From the NCBI GenBank assembly GCA_007134625.1, contig SLKL01000467.1, positions 1 to 5,302 on the forward strand: a stretch of DNA of 5,302 bases, in the 5' to 3' direction. The notes beneath the pieces are model-generated. The model had not been told where the DNA came from. It saw only the letters and a list, made by a program, of their open reading frames with translations, and ran no database searches. Of this stretch, positions 1 to 5,302 are shown piece by piece. The position numbers and the translations under genes are program-made. Within the stretch, counting starts at the first letter, position 1; every line of letters starts with the position of its first letter. This DNA comes from Saprospiraceae bacterium (lineage in GTDB: Bacteria; Bacteroidota; Bacteroidia; Chitinophagales; Saprospiraceae).

Positions 1-102
1 CAGCCTTCGTTTCCTCCAACCGCCTCCCGGCTGCTTCAGTCTGAACGACAAATTGGACTGTATATCCCTTTCATGATATCGGGTTTAAATTTATAAATAG
101 AC

Positions 103-120
103 GTACACCTCATGGCGTAC
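103..120 (-). other. short hairpin in left spacer
   Basis: Read on the minus strand, GTACGCC and GGTGTAC can pair over 7 bp (one G-U wobble) around a 4-base loop. On the plus strand the same position is an A-C mismatch, so any RNA hairpin would be better formed in a minus-strand transcript. No T-run follows on either side, so I do not call it a terminator. Function is unknown and chance is possible. Confidence 0.3.
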
Positions 121-320
121 CGAAGGGCACAGAGGAATTTACTCAGGGAAAATCAAGGTAGTGAAATACAATTATAAAATGATATCTCGCAAGAATTCAA
201 ATCACCCTTTATCATGGATACGGCTCAATAATTTCTCTCTATAATACCTTCTGCTTCCTAAGTTCTCTAAGTGGTCAGACCCTTCAATTTCCTGTCATTA
301 CAGATTGTCACATAAAACAT

Positions 321-362
321 TTTCAACTTTCAATTTTCAACCTTCAATTTCAATATTTCAAC
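321..362. repeat. TTTCAAY heptanucleotide tandem array
   Basis: On the plus strand the sequence divides into TTTCAAC, TTTCAAT, TTTCAAC, CTTCAAT, then a 6-base unit TTCAAT and an 8-base unit ATTTCAAC. That is four exact-length heptamers followed by two units off by one base. The 42 bases contain 10 C and no G. The units lie about 60 bases beyond the stop of the minus-strand lipoprotein gene, so a read-through transcript would carry RTTGAAA units. Short tandem repeats of this kind are common in Bacteroidota spacers in my experience, but I cannot say which family this belongs to. It is not a CRISPR array: the units are only 7 bases and there are no spacers. Confidence 0.75.
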
Positions 363-424
363 GTCACTCAATAGTAAAATTCAACCTAAATTTGAGGTAA
401 ATCCCTGTATGTTACATAAGACAC

Positions 425-1003
425 CTACTCCCTAAACACCTCGAAAGCAATTTCAAGTTGAGCGGTAAAGTTTCTGGTTGGAATCCCACGGAAACGAATA
501 TTGGGTACAAGGTCAAAGTCTTCTGCTACCATAACATCTCTCAGATTGGTGATACTGGGAACTAGTTGAATTCTACTTTGGCTCCGTACGGGAATCTGCA
601 AGGTATATGCAGCCTCGTAGTTTATACTTTGGTCTGTAGGAATGAACAAATCAATAATTATCTCGTCGATAATGCTCAGGTCCTCGTTGTCAAAAACTGT
701 CCCAAGTCTGGCGAAGGAGGTATTCACAGTTAGGATCTCATCTTCTTCAATGTTGTTCTGTTCCAGAAAAAAATCTATACCGGTAGGAATCTTCTGGACC
801 GGATATTGATGGTAGGTAAAAAGATTGGCACCTGCGTTTACTTCAAATTCAATGAAATAGCGCATTTCAAAAGCCGGCCTTGCATTATCTTTTCTGCAGG
901 AAATAAAGGAGGAGCTAAATATTAGAATCAGCATCAACAACAAGCCTACTGATTTGGTACTTTTTTTATTGGATAAAAACTTTGGCATAGAAAAATTGAG
1001 CAT
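425..1003 (-). CDS. secreted lipoprotein of unknown function
   Basis: Predicted 192-residue lipoprotein. The N-terminus has basic residues (K8, K13, K14, K17), a hydrophobic core at about residues 19-34 (a run of Leu, Ile, Phe and Ser), and a lipobox-like F-I-S-C with the lipidated cysteine at C36, giving a mature protein of about 157 residues. The residues after the cysteine (Arg-Lys-Asp-Asn) are charged, as in many Bacteroidota lipoproteins, but are not a clear surface-export signal. The mature part alternates hydrophobic and polar residues with acidic patches (about 85-90, 105-114), suggesting a beta-rich fold; there are no further membrane segments. I do not recognise the family and assign no function. 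The ATG at 1003 lacks an obvious Shine-Dalgarno; a second in-frame ATG at residue 6 would also keep the signal peptide. It is divergent from the ligase gene, with 83 bases between starts. Confidence 0.85.
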   Translation of the reverse strand: MLNFSMPKFLSNKKSTKSVGLLLMLILIFSSSFISCRKDNARPAFEMRYFIEFEVNAGANLFTYHQYPVQKIPTGIDFFLEQNNIEEDEILTVNTSFARLGTVFDNEDLSIIDEIIIDLFIPTDQSINYEAAYTLQIPVRSQSRIQLVPSITNLRDVMVAEDFDLVPNIRFRGIPTRNFTAQLEIAFEVFRE

Positions 1004-1086
1004 TTTCAGCAGCTATAACTTCTAAATTAATACTATTGGTGTATATTTAGGTTTAAAATAAACTATTAAGGACAAAATCTTAAGCT
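1004..1086. promoter_or_regulatory. divergent intergenic region, promoters expected
   Basis: These 83 AT-rich bases separate two divergent start codons, so promoters for both genes should lie here unless they start inside the opposite gene. On the plus strand TATATTTA (1042-1049) and TAGGTTTA (1048-1055) each match the Bacteroidota -7 consensus TAnnTTTG except at the last base, but neither has a TTG at the usual upstream distance. An AAGGA at 1068-1072 is 14 bases before the ligase ATG, far for a working Shine-Dalgarno. I see no convincing minus-strand promoter. Position is the main support; individual elements are weak. Confidence 0.4.
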
Positions 1087-3009
1087 ATGGGCGAACAAAA
1101 AGTATCCATTTTAAAAGACCACAGGTCGCTGCAAAGATTTACAAAGCATCTGATTAACGATGTAGAGGCATTGGATTATATGATTGAAAATCAATGGTTT
1201 GAAGAAGGAATTGTGAGGATTGGAGCTGAACAGGAAATGTGTTTAGTCGATAAAAACACCTTCAAGCCAGCACCCATCAATACGAAAGTAATGGAAATTA
1301 TGGGCGAAAATGATTTTACGGATACTGAACTGGCGAGATTCAACCTTGAAATCAATCTTGAGCCCAAAGTTTTTACCGGTGATTGTTTTTCAAAATTGGA
1401 AAATGAGATAAGGGATCGATTGCTATACATCCAAAAATATGCGGATAAGGAAAACGCGCAAATAATATTAACCGGTATTCTGCCCACGCTTCGAAAGCAG
1501 GATCTGGAAATGCACAATATCACTCCGGTTAAGCGATATCACGCATTAATGGAGGCCATTAATGCCCAATTATTAAAAGATGCCTATGAGCTCAAGTTGT
1601 CAGGTATTGATGAATTGAATATTCGACACAGATCGCCTATGTTGGAGGCATGTAATACGAGCTTTCAGGTGCATCTTCAGGTGAGCCCTAAGGATTTTAA
1701 ACAGTTGTATAACATCGCTCAGGTGATTACTGCACCAATTATGGCAATAGCAGCTAATTCCCCAATAGTTTTTGGTAAACGCCTATGGCATGAAAGCCGG
1801 ATAGCCCTTTTTCAACAATCACTTGATACCCGCAGCAGCAATGAACACCTTAGAGAAAGAAGTGCCCGGGTTTATTTTGGAAATGACTGGATCAAAGATT
1901 CCATACTCGATATTTATAAAGAAGACATATCCCGCTTCAGAGTACTCATTAGTGGCGATCAGGAAGAGGATGCACTCCAATTGATAAAAGAAGGGAAAGT
2001 ACCTAAATTGCGAGCTTTACAGGTGCACAATTCCACTGTATATCGCTGGAATCGCCCTTGCTATGGTATAAGTGAAAATGGTAAGCCGCATTTGCGCATT
2101 GAGAACAGGGTTTTTGCTGCCGGACCAACCGTTGTAGATGAAATAGCCAACTCGGCTCTTTGGTTGGGGGCGATGATAGATTATGCACATACCTATGATG
2201 ACATCACGCGTTTCATCAGTTTTGCGGAAGCCAAAGATAATTTTCTCAAGGCTGCGCGCTATGGTATCGACACCAAGTTTACCTGGTTAAATGATGTCAA
2301 AATAAGCGCAATTGAACTCATTAGGGACGAAATTATCCCCCGCGCCAAAAGTGGTCTTTCAAGAATGAAAGTTAAAGAAGAAGATATTGAGAATTATATG
2401 GGGATGATTGAAAAAAGGACTGAAAAACACGTTACCGGTGCCCGGTGGCTGTTGAGGTCTTACAATGATCTTATCGAAAAAATCCCAAGGGATGAGGCTG
2501 TAACTGTATTAACTTCCTCCATTATTCGAAATCAGGAGCAGTCCCTTCCCATACACGAATGGAAGCCACCAACAGCTCAGGACCTTGAAATCTATCAGCC
2601 GGGCAATATCCGCGTAGATGAATTCATGACCACTGATCTCTTCACCGCTCGTGAGGAGGACATCATTGACCTTGTAGCAGAGATGATGAACTGGAGAAAA
2701 ATCCGCTATTTACCTGTGGAAAACAAAAAAGGTGAATTAATCGGATTGGTAACCTTGAGAATCATCCTCCGTCATTTTCTGAAAATGAGAAAAATGAAGA
2801 GCTCCAAAACGGCTACCGTAGGTGACTTAATGCTGACCAATGTAGATACCGTCACCCCGGATGACTCCATTAAACACGCAATGAAACTGATGAATTCCAA
2901 AAAAATCGGTTGTCTGCCTGTCGTAAAAGACAAAGAATTGGTTGGCATCATCACCGAGCACGACTTCTTGAGTATTTCAAGCAGATTGATTGATCGCTTG
3001 AAGGATTGA
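1087..3009 (+). CDS. GCS2-family glutamate-cysteine-ligase-like enzyme fused to tandem CBS domains
   Basis: A 640-residue cytosolic protein with no signal peptide or membrane segment. Residues about 40-470 are a carboxylate-amine ligase of the GCS2 (glutamate-cysteine ligase type 2, YbdK-like) family. Visible motifs are GAEQE (46-50), ELARFNLEINLEP (81-93), NTSFQVHLQV (190-199), TVYRWNRPCYG (317-327) and LRIENRV (336-342) followed by AAGPTVVDE. In this family the conserved Glu, His and Arg residues of such motifs form the metal-ATP and amino-acid sites, and the reaction is ATP-dependent amide-bond formation on a glutamate-type carboxylate. The C-terminus carries two CBS domains (about 508-562 and 576-630) that usually bind adenine nucleotides. 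CBS2 keeps the T623-x-x-D626 ribose-binding pattern, while CBS1 has T556 but Ile at 559. The start MGEQKVS fits homologues as I remember them. The true amine substrate is unknown: glutathione synthesis is possible but not shown, and no glutathione synthetase lies nearby. Confidence 0.93.
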   Translation: MGEQKVSILKDHRSLQRFTKHLINDVEALDYMIENQWFEEGIVRIGAEQEMCLVDKNTFKPAPINTKVMEIMGENDFTDTELARFNLEINLEPKVFTGDCFSKLENEIRDRLLYIQKYADKENAQIILTGILPTLRKQDLEMHNITPVKRYHALMEAINAQLLKDAYELKLSGIDELNIRHRSPMLEACNTSFQVHLQVSPKDFKQLYNIAQVITAPIMAIAANSPIVFGKRLWHESRIALFQQSLDTRSSNEHLRERSARVYFGNDWIKDSILDIYKEDISRFRVLISGDQEEDALQLIKEGKVPKLRALQVHNSTVYRWNRPCYGISENGKPHLRIENRVFAAGPTVVDEIANSALWLGAMIDYAHTYDDITRFISFAEAKDNFLKAARYGIDTKFTWLNDVKISAIELIRDEIIPRAKSGLSRMKVKEEDIENYMGMIEKRTEKHVTGARWLLRSYNDLIEKIPRDEAVTVLTSSIIRNQEQSLPIHEWKPPTAQDLEIYQPGNIRVDEFMTTDLFTAREEDIIDLVAEMMNWRKIRYLPVENKKGELIGLVTLRIILRHFLKMRKMKSSKTATVGDLMLTNVDTVTPDDSIKHAMKLMNSKKIGCLPVVKDKELVGIITEHDFLSISSRLIDRLKD

Positions 3010-3017
3010 TGGGGCCC

Positions 3018-3112
3018 TTGGTGATTTAGGTTTTGGGTGAGTTGGGATTTATCGAGTGATGGGTGGGTAATTTGAGGTATTGAGTAATTAGTCAATAGGA
3101 TTAGGTTGATTT
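3018..3112 (+). repeat. C-depleted, G-rich degenerate repeat tract
   Basis: Starting 9 bases after the ligase stop codon, these 95 bases contain 33 G and only 2 C (3053 and 3093) by my count. The tract is built of loosely repeated words such as GTGATTTAG, GTGAGTTGG, GAGTGATGG, TTGAGGTA and TTGAGTAA, with no exact period. It has G-runs at 3035-3037, 3044-3046, 3061-3063 and 3065-3067. Its complement is correspondingly C-rich and G-poor. I see no reading frame in it on the plus strand. Decayed tandem repeat is the simplest description. Confidence 0.6.
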
Positions 3113-3134
3113 CTTCAGTTGGACTAAATTGAGT

Positions 3135-3154
3135 TCCACTTTAAATAAAGTGGA
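3135..3154. other. perfect 8-bp inverted repeat (hairpin)
   Basis: TCCACTTT and AAAGTGGA are exact reverse complements around a 4-base AAAT loop. It sits about 125 bases after the ligase stop and 151 bases before the DUF3800 start. The stem is modest in GC (3 of 8 pairs) and the plus-strand bases that follow (TGTTGTAATT) are only partly T-rich, so it is a weak candidate for a transcription terminator of the ligase. A protein-binding operator or the edge of an inserted segment are alternatives. Confidence 0.55.
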
Positions 3155-3305
3155 TGTTGTAATTAAGAAAAAAAGACCCCCCGCACAACGAGAGTTCTTT
3201 AATTCTTAAACTTGATTACGTTCTCCAAAGAGAAGAGGCTTGATCAAGCATTACAGGACCAAAGTAAAACTAATTTTTGGATTAATTTGATCGTAAAATA
3301 TAAAT
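3155..3305 (+). promoter_or_regulatory. leader region upstream of the DUF3800 gene
   Basis: About 150 mostly AT-rich bases with no supportable gene. It begins with an A7 run (3168-3174) followed closely by a C6 run (3177-3182), then TTAAGAA (3163-3169) that can pair with TTCTTAA (3203-3209), and a 5-bp TTCTC/GAGAA hairpin (3221-3234). The palindrome at 3238-3249 lies in it. TTAATTTG (3282-3289) matches five of the six fixed positions of the Bacteroidota -7 element TAnnTTTG and would start transcription a few bases before the ATG at 3306, but I see no properly spaced TTG upstream. No Shine-Dalgarno precedes the ATG. The promoter of the DUF3800 gene should be here by position. Confidence 0.35.
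3238..3249. promoter_or_regulatory. 12-bp palindrome, possible operator
   Basis: GCTTGATCAAGC is a perfect 12-bp palindrome centred on GATC, 56 bases before the DUF3800 start codon. The half-site word CTTGAT also occurs as a single direct copy at 3211-3216, 28 bases upstream. The location and symmetry fit a binding site for a dimeric regulator, or simply a methyltransferase target (GATC). No regulator gene is present in the window, so this remains a candidate only. Confidence 0.35.
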
Positions 3306-4097
3306 ATGTTCTTGGCTTATTTTGATGAAAGTGGTGATGACGGCTACCCTAATACAAGTTCAGATTTTTTTATTCTTTCATCGTTTTATATGGAACATCA
3401 TCACTGGAAATCTAATTATCAAATATTGTATGATTTGAGAAAAGACTTTAAAGAAAAGTATAACCTCCCAATAAAACAAGAGTTTCATTCAAAACAGTTT
3501 CTTTTAGATAAAAACCCTTATCACGGGAGTTATAATCCCAAACTTAGAAGAGCAATTTTTTTTGACTATCTAAAAAGAATTACAATATTGCAAGGAGCAA
3601 TTATTAATGTTGTAATTAATAAAGATAAAATTTCTAAAGATAACTATGACATTATGGACAAGGCCTTTACATATTCGATACAGAGGATTGAAAATGACAT
3701 CCTCAAAAAATCAGATGACAGTAAATTTTTGATAATTTGTGACAAAGGAAGAATAGGTAAAATGCGAACAACCGCTAGAAAAGTACAGCGGTACAATTAT
3801 ATACCATCAAAATATAACTTAGGTAACTCATATAGACAAGAAATAAAATCTTTAATAGAAGATCCTCTAGAGAAAGATAGTAAAAACTCTTACTTCATAC
3901 AGGTATGTGATGCTGTAGCCTACACAATAAACTTATTCTCTCAAGTTCATCTTAAGCAGAATGGTAAATGGCCGAATCGAATAATAAAAGTTCTACACAA
4001 AAATGATGAGGAGAAGATGTTAGAAATTTTGAAACCCCTACTTAACACAGAAGCTTCGAACTCAAATAAGTATGGAATTGTGCATTACCCTAAATAA
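3306..4097 (+). CDS. DUF3800 domain protein, predicted RNase H-like nuclease
   Basis: A 263-residue soluble protein covering essentially the whole DUF3800 family length. It opens with the family signature Y-F-D-E-S-G (5-10), then E59 and H61 in KQEFHSKQF, D146 in the strand-like FLIICDKG (141-148), and D202 in the segment SYFIQVCDAVAY (195-206). It ends with the typical GIVHYPK. D7, E59, D146 and D202 are placed as expected for the acidic metal-binding set of an RNase H-like fold, so a nuclease activity is likely; the substrate is not known. DUF3800 proteins are often found in mobile or defence-rich regions. The gene is far more AT-rich than its neighbours: 16 of 60 G+C at 3361-3420 and 11 of 60 at 3601-3660, against 30 of 60 at 2101-2160 and 34 of 60 at 4501-4560. 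This suggests horizontal acquisition. It stands alone, convergent with the AsmA-like gene. The complete motif set suggests it is intact. Confidence 0.9.
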   Translation: MFLAYFDESGDDGYPNTSSDFFILSSFYMEHHHWKSNYQILYDLRKDFKEKYNLPIKQEFHSKQFLLDKNPYHGSYNPKLRRAIFFDYLKRITILQGAIINVVINKDKISKDNYDIMDKAFTYSIQRIENDILKKSDDSKFLIICDKGRIGKMRTTARKVQRYNYIPSKYNLGNSYRQEIKSLIEDPLEKDSKNSYFIQVCDAVAYTINLFSQVHLKQNGKWPNRIIKVLHKNDEEKMLEILKPLLNTEASNSNKYGIVHYPK

Positions 4098-4218
4098 AAA
4101 ACACCACCTACGGCCCATTCGGACTTTCAGTGGTTCAATACAAAGATAATATAATAATTTGACAAATACAGCTCATAGGATAAAAGACTTTACGAACTGA
4201 AGCAAAATAAAGGGTAAC
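4098..4218. other. convergent 3' intergenic region
   Basis: These 121 bases lie between the stops of the plus-strand DUF3800 gene and the minus-strand AsmA-like gene, where terminators for both would be expected. ACCAC (4103-4107) and GTGGT (4130-4134) could form a 5-bp stem with a 22-base loop, but nothing resembles a strong hairpin with a T-run. The right half (4141-4212) is AT-rich. On the minus strand TATCTTTG (4148-4141) is an exact match to the -7 element TAnnTTTG, with a TTG 14 bases upstream, shorter than the usual spacing. Confidence 0.45.
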
Positions 4219-5302
4219 TCACCCCTCAAACCCCCACAAATACTCCACCTCCTCAAACTCTCCACCCTGATGAAATTCCGGTATTTCTTCACTTAATTCC
4301 ATTAACTCAAAATAGGGCAGCTCGCCGAAGGTGTCGAGTAATTCTACTAAGGCTCTGTCTCTTAGACTTTCTGTCTGACGGAAAAGGGAAGTGACTTCAG
4401 CTGTGGAATTCCGGTAGGTGACATCCTCCGTAGTGCCAGTGAGCAGGAAGTGCAGATTCAGGAATCCACTTTCACGGGCAGGAAGGGGAGAAAAAGATGG
4501 GTTTCTGCTGACCAGACGCCTGCCCAAAGTCTGTGCCGCATTTAGGCGGATACCATAGCGAATTTCGTGATCGAGGGTGTGCGCTCCACTGACGGTCAGA
4601 TTAACAGCATTGCTGCTGATGAACATGGAGGGGAAATAAAATGTCCCGTCACGCATCCAGATAATATTACTGACTTTGTCAAATCGAATTCTACTCAATT
4701 CCTCTGCTTTCAGATAAGAGGAAAAAGATTGCAGCATCGGGAAATTATTTAGCTCTCCATCATGAAACTCAAAAGCCGCGATGACCTCCGAATGGTTTTT
4801 GTTATAATTGCCGTCCTTATCCCAGAATATTTTCCCGCTGATATGACCCTGCAAATGCCCCTCAAGGTGATTGTGGCTGATAAAATCCTGATCAAAATCC
4901 TCCCACTCCTTAAATGCTACCGGAAGATCCATATTCAGCACATTCAGCCTGAAACTCATGAAGGGAATATCACCAAAACTATAATAGCCATCCGCACTAA
5001 GGTCTCCGCCGGCATGACTGCCCTCCAGATTGAAAATAACTCCACCCTCACTGATGCCGAGATAAGTACTGAGATTTTGATACTGCGTGCTCTGATATTT
5101 CAGTTCTTTCGCTGCCAATTGTATCTTCATTCCGGGTACAGTTCCCTCATCTTCCACATCCTCTTCACTTTTATTATTCCATTTTTGAAAAAAAGCGAGC
5201 CAGTCATCCAATTGTATTCGCTCAGCAGCAATCATGATTTCCAGTTCCTGCTCAAGCTTGCCCTCCATCAAAGGACTGAAATCCTCCGTTTGCACACTTA
5301 AA
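4219..5302 (-). CDS. AsmA-like envelope protein, C-terminal part (5' end outside the window)
   Basis: At least 361 codons with the frame open to the right edge. A GTG at 5295-5293 could be read as a start, but it is preceded in frame by more codons without a stop (Leu-Ser) and the sequence starts in mid-domain, so I treat it as an internal valine and the gene as truncated by the window. Counting residues from that GTG, the protein has AsmA-type C-terminal features: repeated beta-strand pairs, LEGSHAGGDLSADGYYSF (90-107), LEGHLQGHISGKIFW (144-158), a DGTFYFPSMFISSNAVNLTVSG-type strand run (about 216-237), and LHFLLTGTTEDVTYR (281-295). The tail (about 299-358) is acidic and ends in LWGFEG. AsmA-family proteins are inner-membrane-anchored, bridge-like repeats-of-beta proteins linked to outer-membrane lipid homeostasis; in Bacteroidota they are usually much longer, with an N-terminal membrane helix that would lie off the right edge. 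The exact role here is not known. Confidence 0.85.
   Translation of the reverse strand, partial: LSVQTEDFSPLMEGKLEQELEIMIAAERIQLDDWLAFFQKWNNKSEEDVEDEGTVPGMKIQLAAKELKYQSTQYQNLSTYLGISEGGVIFNLEGSHAGGDLSADGYYSFGDIPFMSFRLNVLNMDLPVAFKEWEDFDQDFISHNHLEGHLQGHISGKIFWDKDGNYNKNHSEVIAAFEFHDGELNNFPMLQSFSSYLKAEELSRIRFDKVSNIIWMRDGTFYFPSMFISSNAVNLTVSGAHTLDHEIRYGIRLNAAQTLGRRLVSRNPSFSPLPARESGFLNLHFLLTGTTEDVTYRNSTAEVTSLFRQTESLRDRALVELLDTFGELPYFELMELSEEIPEFHQGGEFEEVEYLWGFEG

Larger units (their letters stand above)
1..424. other. left-edge region without a supportable gene
   Basis: I find no gene here that I can defend. Plus-strand frame 1 is open from the left edge to a TAA at 94-96 (31 codons, ending in the residues ISGLNL), and the first 60 bases are more GC-rich than what follows, so this could be the 3' tail of a gene that begins outside the window. 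The peptide matches no family I recognise, and frame 2 is also open for about 24 codons, so coding is unproven. From about 97 to 424 the DNA is AT-rich with stops in all frames. It contains a small hairpin (103-120), a stretch resembling the 'gggcacagagg' junk-like intergenic repeats seen in several bacterial phyla (about 125-137), and the heptamer array at 321-362. It lies downstream of the minus-strand lipoprotein gene, so its right part probably includes that gene's 3' untranslated region. Confidence 0.5.

Noticed and set aside
321..362. CRISPR array
   Set aside because: Units are 7 bases long and contiguous; there are no spacers and no cas genes.
387..394. Exact TAnnTTTG match (TAAATTTG) on the plus strand
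   Set aside because: No TTG at the expected upstream distance, and it would fire antisense into the 3' end of the lipoprotein gene; likely a chance match in AT-rich DNA.
1191..1523. 110-codon minus-strand open frame
   Set aside because: Antisense to the conserved catalytic part of the ligase; no independent support.
2003..2188. 61-codon minus-strand open frame
   Set aside because: Antisense to the conserved LRIENRV region of the ligase; no features of its own.
2772..3095. 107-codon minus-strand open frame crossing the ligase stop codon
   Set aside because: Most of it is antisense to the second CBS domain. Its extension into the spacer is explained by the C-poor tract, which lacks CTA and TCA and therefore removes most minus-strand stops.
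4103..4134. Terminator hairpin for DUF3800
   Set aside because: Only 5 bp of stem with a 22-base loop and no T-run after it.
4141..4165. Minus-strand TATCTTTG with an upstream TTG, possible antisense promoter into DUF3800
   Set aside because: Spacing of 14 bases is shorter than the usual 17-23, and no minus-strand gene lies downstream apart from antisense to DUF3800.
3143..4212. Direct repeat AAATAAAG at 3143-3150 and 4205-4212 flanking the AT-rich island, as a possible target-site duplication
   Set aside because: An AT-rich 8-mer shared between two roughly 100-base AT-rich flanks is expected by chance fairly often, and no transposase or integrase is present.
4567..4752. 61-codon plus-strand open frame
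   Set aside because: Antisense shadow of the AsmA-like gene with no recognisable features.
4762..5301. 179-codon open frame on the plus strand at the right edge
   Set aside because: It lies wholly antisense to the AsmA-like gene, whose translation shows clear family features; the plus-strand translation has no recognisable domain.

Overview
The window looks like a chromosomal segment of a Bacteroidota member, probably a Cytophagales- or Flavobacteriia-like organism. The evidence is a short lipoprotein whose lipobox is followed by Arg-Lys-Asp, an AsmA-like envelope protein, a glutamate-cysteine-ligase-like enzyme fused to CBS domains of a type I know from this phylum, poor Shine-Dalgarno signals, and AT-rich spacers with short TTCAA/TTGA-type repeats. 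The assignment is by resemblance only; there is no rRNA or other phylogenetic marker.

Layout, left to right. Positions 1-424 hold no gene I can support, only a hairpin and a clean array of heptanucleotides (321-362). A minus-strand gene (425-1003) encodes a small secreted lipoprotein of unknown function. An 83-base spacer separates it from the divergent plus-strand gene at 1087-3009, the best-defined gene here: an N-terminal GCS2-family carboxylate-amine ligase with two C-terminal CBS domains. After its stop comes a spacer (3010-3305) with a strikingly C-poor, G-rich stretch, a perfect 8-bp hairpin and a 12-bp palindrome. Next is a distinctly AT-rich plus-strand gene (3306-4097) for a DUF3800 protein with a plausible RNase H-like acidic active site. 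It faces the minus-strand C-terminal part of an AsmA-like protein (4219 to the right edge), whose 5' part lies outside the window.

The four genes do not form one operon: neighbours are divergent or convergent, and the two plus-strand genes are separated by about 300 bases with a hairpin between. The lipoprotein and AsmA-like protein are envelope genes and the ligase is cytosolic. The DUF3800 gene has a different base composition and looks like an acquired single-gene cargo. I do not see a convincing multi-gene novel system. The points most worth a second look are the DUF3800 island, the asymmetric CBS pair on the ligase, and the C-free or C-poor tracts downstream of two genes.
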